DNA from: Haloarchaeobius amylolyticus
GTDB taxonomy: Archaea; Halobacteriota; Halobacteria; Halobacteriales; Natrialbaceae
DNA: 64,000 nt
Assembly (NCBI RefSeq): GCF_026616195.1
Contig: NZ_JANHDH010000001.1
Coordinates: 2,232,001-2,296,000, forward strand
Reading direction: 5' to 3'
The notes beneath the pieces are model-generated. The model did not search any database. It saw nothing but the letters and a program-made list of their open reading frames with translations, and was not told the DNA's origin. Of this stretch, positions 49,005 to 56,262 are shown one piece after another. The translations under genes and the position numbers were made by a program. Positions within the stretch are counted from its first letter, which is position 1. Each line of letters starts with the position of its first letter.

Positions 49005-50033
49005 ATGGAGCGTCTTCACGCCCGGTATCCGTTCTTCGCGGCGGCCCGCGAGGCCGTCGACGAGGCGGCGGTCGACCTCGGCGAGCTGGTGGCCCGCGAG
49101 GACGACCCCGCGGTCGACCGGGCCATCGAGCGGGTCACGACCGCGCTGACCGAGCACACGACCGGCGAGATGCGACGCGACAACCGGACCGAACTCCTCT
49201 CGTACCCCGTCGCGCGCGTGCTCGTCTCGCTCGTCGACGACCCGGTCGTCACCCAGACCTACGCCAAGGCGGAGGCCGCGACCGCCGCCGAGCGCGTCCG
49301 CTCGGACCTCGACACCACCACGCAGTTGAAGTCCGCGAGCGGGAGCGACCTCACCGTCGCGCGCCTGCTCCGTGAGTTCGACCTCGCCGGGGACGTGACC
49401 GAGGCCGAGACCGGCTACCGGGTCGCGGTCGGCGCGTACCTGCGGCTGGCCGGCGACCGCGACGGCGACTCGTGGCGGCTGCCCCGGCGCAGCCTCGCCG
49501 ACGGGACCGTCCCCGTGAGCCGCGACGAACTCCTCACGCTGCTGCGCGGTGCCATCGAGGAGCGCGTCATGCTCGGCCTCCCGTTCCAGGTACCAGACGT
49601 CATCGCCGAACACCTCGAGGACGAGGTCGAACGCATCGAGGACGTGCTCTCGGACCCTGCCCTCCCGACCTCGTTCGGGCCGGTCGACGCCAACTCGTTC
49701 CCGCCGTGTGTCGACCACCTGCTCGAGCGCGCACAGGACGAGGAGGACGAGCTCGCGCCCCCGTCGTGGTTCACGCTCTGTGCGTTCTGTGCGACCGTCG
49801 GGATGGACCCCGAGGAGGTCGTCGCGGTGACCCGGGCGACCGGCGAGACCGCAGAGCGCATCCGCTACCAGATGGCCAAACTGGCGCGCGAGGACGGCAG
49901 CATCGAGTACCCGCCGGTGTCGTGTACGACCGTGCAGGCCTACGGCGACTGCGTGAACCAGGACGAGGTCTGTGCGGAGATATCGCACCCGCTCGCGTAC
50001 TACGAGACGAGAGTAGAGACTGCGGACGACTGA
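49005..50033 (+). CDS. priL: DNA primase large subunit PriL
   Basis: A 342-residue subunit that with PriS makes RNA primers; it carries a 4Fe-4S cluster domain at its C-terminus. The Cys positions are visible: FPPCVDHLL, the pair in LCAFCATVG, and SCTTVQAYGDC followed by CAEISHPLAYYE. The terminal ISHPLAYYE is characteristic of PriL. The N-terminal region (ERLHARYPFFAAAREAVDEA) is the usual helical start. It lies 107 nt after the MaoC gene. The other primase subunit gene is not in this window. Confidence 0.95.
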   Translation: MERLHARYPFFAAAREAVDEAAVDLGELVAREDDPAVDRAIERVTTALTEHTTGEMRRDNRTELLSYPVARVLVSLVDDPVVTQTYAKAEAATAAERVRSDLDTTTQLKSASGSDLTVARLLREFDLAGDVTEAETGYRVAVGAYLRLAGDRDGDSWRLPRRSLADGTVPVSRDELLTLLRGAIEERVMLGLPFQVPDVIAEHLEDEVERIEDVLSDPALPTSFGPVDANSFPPCVDHLLERAQDEEDELAPPSWFTLCAFCATVGMDPEEVVAVTRATGETAERIRYQMAKLAREDGSIEYPPVSCTTVQAYGDCVNQDEVCAEISHPLAYYETRVETADD

Positions 50034-50054
50034 CCCGGGCGCGGCGCCCGACCG

Positions 50055-50273
50055 TTACTCGTCTTCGAGGTCGAGCCAGTACTTTCGCGTGTACCCGATG
50101 ACCGCCATCAGGACCACGAAGAAGGCGATGGCGTACGCGAGCATCCGGCCACCGTCCATCGCGAGGACGCCCTTGTTGCCCCCGTAGGTCATGCCGATGT
50201 AGATCATGATCCCGATGATGGTCGCGACGGCCCCGGAGGAGACCACGACCTCTTTGAGTGTCTCCGAATCCAT
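50055..50273 (-). CDS. Two-helix small membrane protein (DUF7472 type)
   Basis: A 72-residue protein, MDSETLKEVVVSSGAVATI then IIGIMIYIGMTYGGNKG and MLAYAIAFFVVLMAVIGY, predicted with two helices and an acidic tail KYWLDLEDE. Start at 50273 (not at 50306) because the upstream extension is basic. It is 21 nt downstream of priL's stop (convergent), and 47 nt beyond the end of the P19-like gene on the same strand, so may belong to that cluster. Function unknown. Confidence 0.7.
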   Translation of the reverse strand: MDSETLKEVVVSSGAVATIIGIMIYIGMTYGGNKGVLAMDGGRMLAYAIAFFVVLMAVIGYTRKYWLDLEDE

Positions 50274-50319
50274 GTCGTTGGCACGCGCTTCCCGCGGCCC
50301 GGACAAAAGCGTGTCGTAG

Positions 50320-51372
50320 TTACGCTACCGTGAACGTCGTCTCGGCCATCTCGACGAAGGCCGTCTCGTAGCCCTCGTGTCTGGCGGCCTGCGGCGGGAT
50401 GGTGGGGGTGAGCGTCACCTCGTCGCCGGACTCGATGGACTCGACCGCCGCACCGTAGTGGTGGTGCAGTTCGGGGTCGAACGTCGGGGTCAGGTCGCCG
50501 TCGAAGACGGTCTCGCCGTCGCGAGCCACCGTCGCGCGCAGTGCCATCGAGGGGAGCACCATCCGGTTGTACGGCGACCGCGCCGACACCGCGAGGTACG
50601 TGCCGTCGCCGAACCGGTCGGCGTCGACGGCCTGCGTCGCGAGCACCGCGTCGCCCGATTTCGGGGCGCCGAGGGCGCGACCGGGGAGGTCGGCCTGTGC
50701 GGGCGCGACGCCGAGGGGCATCTTCGTTTCCATCGGTGGGACGGCCTCGAGCGCGCCGGCGCGGTCCTGGGTGTTCTCGTACATGATCTGCTCTTTCTCA
50801 CCCTCGCTGTAGCTGAGGTCGAGCGTCGCGGTGGTCGACTCCGCGAACCTCCCCTCGAACGCGCCGGTCGTCCGGACGCCCGAGAGGCCGCCGACGGACA
50901 CCTCGACCTGGTAGGTGGCGGTGCCCTCCAGCGGGAAGTTCGCGCCGTAGTGAAAGCCCATGGGCTGGGAGAGCATCGCGTAGATGGTCTCCTCGGTGAC
51001 GAGGTCGCCGTCTTTCGTCACCTCGAGGCTCACGCCGGCGTCGGGGAGGACGATTCCCGTCTCGGGGTCCCAGACCGCGACCATCAGGTGGACCGCGTCG
51101 TCGGGTTCGATGTCGACCAGCTCGGCCTCGGTGCCCGACACCGTCCAGAACCGATGGGGGTAGCTGTACATCAGCCCGAGTTTGTAGTCGCCACTCGTCG
51201 TCATCGACTCCATCTGCATCCCCTCGACGTGGGTGGGATAGTAGACCGCGTCCGGACGGTCGGAGAGGACCGGCGGGATGCCCGCCGTCTGTGTCTCCAG
51301 CAGCCCGGCACAGCCGGCGAGCCCTGTCGCGGCCGCGCCGGCACCGGCCGCGAGGAACGTGCGTCGTCTCAT
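50320..51372 (-). CDS. P19-like metal-binding lipoprotein (iron transporter-associated)
   Basis: A 350-residue lipoprotein. Tat-like start MRRRTFLAAGAGAAATGLAG with lipobox LAGC (Cys21). The mature part (VYYPTHVEGMQMESM, DYKLGLMYSYPHRFW, VSVWD-like DDAVHLMVAVWDPETG) resembles the P19/Tp34 family of periplasmic metal-binding proteins, and MGFHYG (138-143) together with MGFHYG's His141 is the likely metal ligand; Met-rich METKM (214-218) and HHH (303-305) add further potential ligands. P19 in bacteria works with FTR1-type iron permeases. Adjacent DyP-like lipoprotein suggests iron or copper handling. Second gene of the cluster. Confidence 0.8.
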   Translation of the reverse strand: MRRRTFLAAGAGAAATGLAGCAGLLETQTAGIPPVLSDRPDAVYYPTHVEGMQMESMTTSGDYKLGLMYSYPHRFWTVSGTEAELVDIEPDDAVHLMVAVWDPETGIVLPDAGVSLEVTKDGDLVTEETIYAMLSQPMGFHYGANFPLEGTATYQVEVSVGGLSGVRTTGAFEGRFAESTTATLDLSYSEGEKEQIMYENTQDRAGALEAVPPMETKMPLGVAPAQADLPGRALGAPKSGDAVLATQAVDADRFGDGTYLAVSARSPYNRMVLPSMALRATVARDGETVFDGDLTPTFDPELHHHYGAAVESIESGDEVTLTPTIPPQAARHEGYETAFVEMAETTFTVA

Positions 51373-51449
51373 GCTCGTGACTCGGCACTTCGGAGAAAAG
51401 CGGCTTCTGGTTCTTCCATCGAAACAGGGTGCTTCGCTGGTCGCACGCG

Positions 51450-52760
51450 CTACTGCGGGTTCGGGCCCGGCAGCGCGCGGTGTGCCCGCGGCGGGAGCAG
51501 GAAGTTCCCGCGGCGCTTGACGAACGTGTACTCGAGGATGCCGTTGTTGACGCGCTGGCGGATGGTCGGGTGCTTGGTCTGCTCGGTCCCGTTCATCGCC
51601 TCGCGGGTCGTCTCGAAGTCCTCGATGCGACGCTGGACGGCGAGGAAGTGCAGGCCGGCCTCGCCCCTGTCGGTGGAGTCGAAGTCGCGCCGGAGGATGA
51701 GCGGGCTGCCGTCCTCGCGGGCCGCCGCCGTCTTCTGGGTGTGGCCGATCCTCCCATGGGTCCGGGCGTCCTCGTCGATGGACTCGACACAGTCCGCCTC
51801 CTCCACGCCGGAGGAGTCGCCGAGGTTGTCCCCTGCACCCTCGACCTTCCCCTCCTCGGCGTGGGCCGGGCAGAACATCTTCGCGACGTTCTCCTCCCGG
51901 TCGTTCTCGGTGTACCAGTCGTCCAGACGCAGGCGGATGCGCGAGACGTGCTGGGTCGTCCCGCCGGCGAAGGGGCCCTCCTGGATGGTGACGAAGTCCT
52001 CGCTGGCCTGGTTCTTCTTGAAACCGGACTTGAACCCCATGTACAGCGGCGCGTCCTCGTCGATGTCGGCCTCCTCCGGGATGCCGTCCACGTCCTGGTT
52101 CTTCGCGGGGAGTCCATCGCCCACGAAGCCGGTTCGGCGGCCGGGGAACTCGCTCGGCAGGTCGAACACGTCGCCGAGGTGGGCCTCCATCTCGACGCCG
52201 TTTGCCTTCTCACGGCTGCCCTTCAGGGCCTCTTCGGCCTCGAGCAGGACCGAGCCGTGGTCGCTCGCGAGGTGGACGACGGCGTCGTTGGTGTCGAACT
52301 CGGGTTCCTCGAAGGGGGAGAGGGCCTTCGGCTCGGCCAGCCCGGCGGTCTCGGGCAGGGACTCGTCGAACCGGTCGAAGTACGCCGGGGAGTAGCCGAC
52401 CGTGAACAGCAGGCCCTCGTTCGACCACTCGAAGGCGCGTTCGAGGCTCCGGAAGGCGGTCTCGACGGTCTCGCGCTCGTCGCTGGTCGGCGTCCCGTCG
52501 CCCGCGTAGTCGAGGTAGAGGAGGAGGTGGTGGCGGGCCATGACGTCGTTGCCGTGGTCGTCCGTGGCGAGGAACCGGTTCCAGGTGTGCTGGCCGCTCG
52601 GGAGGCTCGTCGGGTCGTCGCGGCCGGTCGGGATGGAAGCGGCGTCGTCGCCGCCTCGCTCGCGGTCGAGGCAGGCAGCGAGGGCGGCCGTCCCGCCGAT
52701 GGCGACGGCGGATTTGACGAACTCGCGGCGGGGAATTCCGCGGCTGTCGCGTGCTGTCAT
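51450..52760 (-). CDS. DyP-type-peroxidase-like Tat lipoprotein
   Basis: A 436-residue protein with a Tat signal (RREFVKSAV, residues 11-19) and Cys30 in a lipobox-like AALAAC, so folded export is expected, in keeping with a cofactor protein. It has DyP-family parts: GFVGDGLPAK (211-220) matching the GxxDG motif, HVSRIRLRLDDW (271-282), MFCPAHAEE (295-303) and LILRRDFDS (354-362). The proximal His is either His300 or His335 (ARTHGRIGH); the strict arrangement is altered. DyP homologues such as EfeB help extract iron from heme or oxidise Fe(II). Neighbouring genes support a metal-acquisition role. Confidence 0.75.
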   Translation of the reverse strand: MTARDSRGIPRREFVKSAVAIGGTAALAACLDRERGGDDAASIPTGRDDPTSLPSGQHTWNRFLATDDHGNDVMARHHLLLYLDYAGDGTPTSDERETVETAFRSLERAFEWSNEGLLFTVGYSPAYFDRFDESLPETAGLAEPKALSPFEEPEFDTNDAVVHLASDHGSVLLEAEEALKGSREKANGVEMEAHLGDVFDLPSEFPGRRTGFVGDGLPAKNQDVDGIPEEADIDEDAPLYMGFKSGFKKNQASEDFVTIQEGPFAGGTTQHVSRIRLRLDDWYTENDREENVAKMFCPAHAEEGKVEGAGDNLGDSSGVEEADCVESIDEDARTHGRIGHTQKTAAAREDGSPLILRRDFDSTDRGEAGLHFLAVQRRIEDFETTREAMNGTEQTKHPTIRQRVNNGILEYTFVKRRGNFLLPPRAHRALPGPNPQ

Positions 52761-52949
52761 CGACGTTCGCTAGGGACTGGCCCGCAAAAAACGGCGTGGT
52801 GCGCGCGTCGAAAGGGCGAACAGGCGACACGTGGGCGTCGTGGCCGGTCTGGACGCCCGGGAGTCGCGTGGCGGCTGGTCGCACACCCGCTGCCCGCCAC
52901 GCGGTTGCTCGTCAGGACACGACGGGGCTGGCCGCGTCCTCGTATAAAA

Positions 52950-53462
52950 TCACTCGGCCAGCAGGTCGTCCACCAGGCGGGTGAACCGGTCCACGAGGCG
53001 TTCCGGCATCGTCGGCGTCACGTCGGCGAGGAGGTCGCCGGTCCGTTCGGGGTCGGCGAGCACCAGCGTCACGCGGTTGCGCGAGTCGCGTTCCTTCTCG
53101 ACCAGCCCGGCATCACAGAGGTTGTCGAGGTGGTGCTCCAGCGTCGAGCGCGCCACGCCCACCTCCTCGGCGACCGCGGCGGGGCGGGAGGGTCCCTGCT
53201 CGATGAGGGTGGCGAGGACGTCGCGGGTGGTCTCCCGGCGGACCAGCGCGATGGCCGCGCGCTCGAACTCGTCGTAGCCGGGCGGGAAGTAGTGGGTTCG
53301 GCCGAACAGTTCGTCCCGGCGGACCGCCTCCTCGTCGACCAGCGAGCGGACGTGGTACTGGACGTGGCCGGCCGCGAACGGGAGCGACCGGACGAGTTCG
53401 TTGAAGTGGACGCCGGGCTGTGCTGCGATCTCGTGCTCGATGCGGGTGCGTGCGTCGGTCAT
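52950..53462 (-). CDS. Two-domain winged-helix regulator
   Basis: A 170-residue protein with two winged HTH units. The first covers residues about 10-65 (ELVRSLPFAAGHVQYHVRSLV, then RRDELFGRTHYFP), the second residues about 75-150 (RPAAVAEEVGVARSTLEHHL, DNLCDAGLVEKERDS). Together they are the plan of haloarchaeal double-wHTH ArsR-like/DUF7347-type regulators. It overlaps the small membrane protein at 53459 by 4 nt. It probably controls the P19/DyP cluster; the target site is not apparent. Confidence 0.85.
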   Translation of the reverse strand: MTDARTRIEHEIAAQPGVHFNELVRSLPFAAGHVQYHVRSLVDEEAVRRDELFGRTHYFPPGYDEFERAAIALVRRETTRDVLATLIEQGPSRPAAVAEEVGVARSTLEHHLDNLCDAGLVEKERDSRNRVTLVLADPERTGDLLADVTPTMPERLVDRFTRLVDDLLAE

Positions 53463-53803
53463 GTGTCGTCGGTACCGCGGCCCTGCCGGATCTCGCGGGC
53501 GTACCACACCGCGCCGACCACGAGTGCGGTCATCACCACGTCGAGGCCGTGTTCGACGAGGTGGTGGTCGGCGTCGGTGAGCGGCCCCATCATCGCGAGC
53601 CAGGCGACCAGCGACCGCCCCGCGATGGTGGCGAGTGCCAGTGCGACCAGCAGGTACGGCCGCGAGCGCCGCCGGACGTAGGCCGCCAGCCCGAGCCCGA
53701 GCAACAGCGCGGACCCGAGGCCGGCGAGGGTGAGGACACCCAGCAGCAGCGGGCTGACCGTGGTGCTGGCGTGCAGTGGTGCGAGCCCCGGCAGGGGTTC
53801 CAT
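53459..53803 (-). CDS. Three- or four-helix small membrane protein (DUF7471 type)
   Basis: A 114-residue protein, MEPLPGLAPLHASTTVSP, with three or four hydrophobic helices (LLLGVLTLAGLGSALLLGLG, PYLLVALALATIAGRSLV, AWLAMMGPLTD, TALVVGAVWYA). Its stop codon overlaps the wHTH gene's start by 4 nt, so the two are coupled. Membrane-protein/regulator pairs of this sort are common in haloarchaea; the protein might signal to the regulator. Function unknown. Confidence 0.7.
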   Translation of the reverse strand: MEPLPGLAPLHASTTVSPLLLGVLTLAGLGSALLLGLGLAAYVRRRSRPYLLVALALATIAGRSLVAWLAMMGPLTDADHHLVEHGLDVVMTALVVGAVWYAREIRQGRGTDDT

Positions 53804-53969
53804 CGCGAACTGCTAGTCGGGCCAGCCACCTGAACCGTTCGATTGTGTGGTCTGCGCACGACCACGGGGCTGGCGGGGGCAGAATGCCGTCTTCGGGGGC
53901 GCAGACGGCCCGAAATCACCGGTCCGGGTGAAAGACTTACACCCACAGAACCCGTACTTCGACTCGAGC

Positions 53970-53998
53970 CCGGAACGCCGGCGTAGCCCGCGCTCCGG
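53970..53998 (+). other. Stem-loop in the SWIM-gene leader
   Basis: CCGGAACGC (53970-53978) pairs with GCGCTCCGG (53990-53998) apart from one mismatch zone, 10-40 nt before the ATG at 54011. A Shine-Dalgarno-like GGTGA (54000-54004) lies 7 nt from the start. The TATA-like GACTTAC near 53933-53939 implies a leader of about 50 nt. Structure and SD suggest post-transcriptional control. Confidence 0.35.
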
Positions 53999-54010
53999 CG
54001 GTGAAATCAC

Positions 54011-54649
54011 ATGACGCACACCAGAAGCACACCAGCGTCACAGAAGGCGAACCTGCCCGTGCCCAGCGGCGCCCACCTCGACGAGCGGTCGCGTCGCGCA
54101 CGCGAAGAACCCATGTCGGTCACGTCGTTCGGCGGCGACGTCTACGAGGTCGAGACCGAGTCGGGCAACCGCTACCTCGCGAACGTCGTCGCCGGCACCT
54201 GCACCTGCCCGGACCACGTGTTCCGGGAGGCGCGCTGTAAGCACCTCCGGCGCGTGGCCATCGAGATCACCGAGGGACGGGTCCCGCCGCCGGGGCACGT
54301 CGCGGTCCCCTGCTCGGTCTGTTCCGAGTCGGTGTTCGTGCCAACCGGGTCGGACGAGCCACACCTCTGCCCGCGCCACCGGTTCCAGCGCGGTGACGTG
54401 GCCCGGGACCGCGAGACCGGCGGACTGGTCCTCGTCGTGGCCACGTCGGACCGGCGCGCCGACGAGGTCCGGGTCCCGAGCCACGACTGCACGGTCGCCG
54501 AGTACGCCACCAACCGGGACTACCCGGCGGACGACCCGGTCGTGAGCGCGGTGTACCCGGCGGTCCGGGTGACCGACGACGGGCCCGAGCCCGGGTCGCT
54601 CCGGGTGTACACCTTCCCCGTCTCTCGCCTCGAGCGGCCGGACGTCTGA
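54011..54649 (+). CDS. SWIM zinc-finger protein
   Basis: A 212-residue protein. VAGTCTCPDHVFREARCKHL at residues 63-81 has the SWIM pattern CxCx(n)CxH, a zinc-binding DNA or protein interaction motif. The preceding YEVETESGNRYLANVV is the usual strand pair. A second zinc-like set (CSVCSESVFVP, HLCPRH) follows, and the C-terminal half (VLVVATSDRRADEVRVP) is beta-rich. It has a leader with a Shine-Dalgarno site and no partner genes. Haloarchaeal SWIM proteins are of unknown role; a DNA-repair link exists for eukaryotic ones only. Confidence 0.87.
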   Translation: MTHTRSTPASQKANLPVPSGAHLDERSRRAREEPMSVTSFGGDVYEVETESGNRYLANVVAGTCTCPDHVFREARCKHLRRVAIEITEGRVPPPGHVAVPCSVCSESVFVPTGSDEPHLCPRHRFQRGDVARDRETGGLVLVVATSDRRADEVRVPSHDCTVAEYATNRDYPADDPVVSAVYPAVRVTDDGPEPGSLRVYTFPVSRLERPDV

Positions 54650-54887
54650 TTCGGCTGTACGACCGATTCGCCCGGTTAGCGGGTTCGAGAACCCGAAGGT
54701 GCTCGGTCGCAGCGCCGACGGGAAGCTCGGACTCCATCCGCTCTGCCGTTCCCCACCCTTCTTATCCGAGAGCGCGGCCACCGCCGGTGTGCCCTGACGA
54801 GCCACCGTCTGTGTGCCAGCGGGTGTGCGGTGCCCACACAGGCGAGCGACAGCCACCGCCTGTTCGCCAGAAAACGTGCTCCAGTCG

Positions 54888-55322
54888 CTACTCGTCGTCG
54901 TCGTACTCCGTCAGGCTGCGCTTTCGCGGGCCGCCGACGAACTCCTCGAAGTCGGTCCCCTCGGCCAGCGCCGTCTCTTTCTTCACCCGGTAGTTCCCCC
55001 CGTCCGTGACGTAGAGGTCGGCCGGGTGGAAGAAGTACCAGTCCTCGCGGTCGAAGCGCACGCCGACGCGGGCCTTCGCCCCGAAGTTCTGTGCGAAGAA
55101 GAGCAGCGCCTCGATCTCCTCGCCGTCGAGATAGATGGGTCGGCCCGAGGAGGACTTCGCCTCGATCGCGTAGAACACGTCGCCGTTCCCGGCCAGCACG
55201 TCGGGGAGCTCGCGCTCGGTCGCGCTCCCGCTCGCCGGCGCGCGCATGACGGCGAAGCCCGCCTCGTCGAGCCGATTGACGAGCTCGCGCTCCCGTCGGT
55301 CTCCCTTGCGGTTCGAACTCAT
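54888..55322 (-). CDS. hjc: Holliday junction resolvase Hjc
   Basis: A 144-residue nuclease resolving four-way DNA junctions. Family marks are [20 protein letters not shown] (with the E/R in the first helix), [19 protein letters not shown] (the catalytic Ser/Glu/Asp segment), [16 protein letters not shown] (E-x-K motif) and [16 protein letters not shown]. All match archaeal Hjc. ATG at 55322 was selected because RKGDRRERE is the typical beginning; an in-frame extension to 55418 is not. The C-terminal tail LTEYDDDE is acidic. Confidence 0.93.
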   Translation of the reverse strand: MSSNRKGDRRERELVNRLDEAGFAVMRAPASGSATERELPDVLAGNGDVFYAIEAKSSSGRPIYLDGEEIEALLFFAQNFGAKARVGVRFDREDWYFFHPADLYVTDGGNYRVKKETALAEGTDFEEFVGGPRKRSLTEYDDDE

Positions 55323-55422
55323 GTTCCCCTCTCGGAGACGGTGGTTCTTAAGTCGGGCGACCGTGGTCGGTCCGGATAGGCCGGCCGTTTTTCCACGCCG
55401 CTGCCCTCGGACCTCCAACGGG

Positions 55423-56235
55423 ATGTCAGGAGAGCCTGCCGGCGGTCAGCCGCACGACTCCGACGAGCAGAAGCCGTCGACGACCATCCTCGCCGAGCAG
55501 ATCGAGGAGGGGATGAACCAGCTGACGCGGTCGGTCGACGGGCTCTTCCTCTCGGGGCTGTCGGCCGGGCTGGACATCGGCTTCGGCCCGTTGCTCATGG
55601 TGGTCCTGCTCACGCTCGTCGGCGACACCTGGGGCGAGCCGGCGACGAGAATCCTGCTGGCCAACGCCTACACCGTCGGGTTCGTCTTCGTCATCCTCGG
55701 CCGCTCGGAGCTGTTCACCGAGCACACGACGCTCGCCGTCCTCCCGGTCCTCGACCGGCGCGCCGCGCTCTCGGACCTCGGCCGGGTCTGGGGCGTCGTC
55801 TTCACCGCGAACGTGGTCGGCGGGGCGCTGTTCGCGGGGCTGGCCGTCGCGGCCGCACCCGCCTTCGGCATCGCCGAACTCTCCGCGTTCACCGAGATAG
55901 CGAAGCCGCTGGTCGACCACGGGTTCCTCGAACTGCTCGTCGGCGCCATCCTCGCCGGCTGGCTGATGGGGCTGCTCTCGTGGCTCGTGACCGCAGCCCA
56001 GGAGACGACCGGGCGGATGCTCGTCGTCTGGATCGTGACGGTCACCATCGGGCTGGCGCACCTGCCCCACTGCATCGCAGGCAACGTCGAGGTGCTCGCG
56101 GCCGTCTTCGCCGGCGGCATCGACCTGGCGCAGTACGCCCGGTTCATGACCGCCGCGACCATCGGGAACGTCCTCGGCGGCACGACGTTCGTCGCGCTGT
56201 TGAAGTACGGCCACGTCGTCCGCGGCGGCCAGTAG
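55423..56235 (+). CDS. Formate/nitrite transporter (FNT)-like channel
   Basis: A 270-residue integral membrane protein with six helices of FNT type. [18 protein letters not shown] and [20 protein letters not shown] are the pore-forming half-helices (Asn/Ser-containing), and [21 protein letters not shown] contains the central His region (HCIAGN) in the position of FocA His. The cytoplasmic N-terminus is acidic ([10 protein letters not shown]). It starts at 55423, downstream of hjc's upstream end. Substrate (formate, nitrite, hydrosulfide or other small anion) cannot be inferred. Confidence 0.85.
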   Translation: MSGEPAGGQPHDSDEQKPSTTILAEQIEEGMNQLTRSVDGLFLSGLSAGLDIGFGPLLMVVLLTLVGDTWGEPATRILLANAYTVGFVFVILGRSELFTEHTTLAVLPVLDRRAALSDLGRVWGVVFTANVVGGALFAGLAVAAAPAFGIAELSAFTEIAKPLVDHGFLELLVGAILAGWLMGLLSWLVTAAQETTGRMLVVWIVTVTIGLAHLPHCIAGNVEVLAAVFAGGIDLAQYARFMTAATIGNVLGGTTFVALLKYGHVVRGGQ

Positions 56236-56262
56236 GGCCGAGAAGAGGGTGACAGCGGGTGG

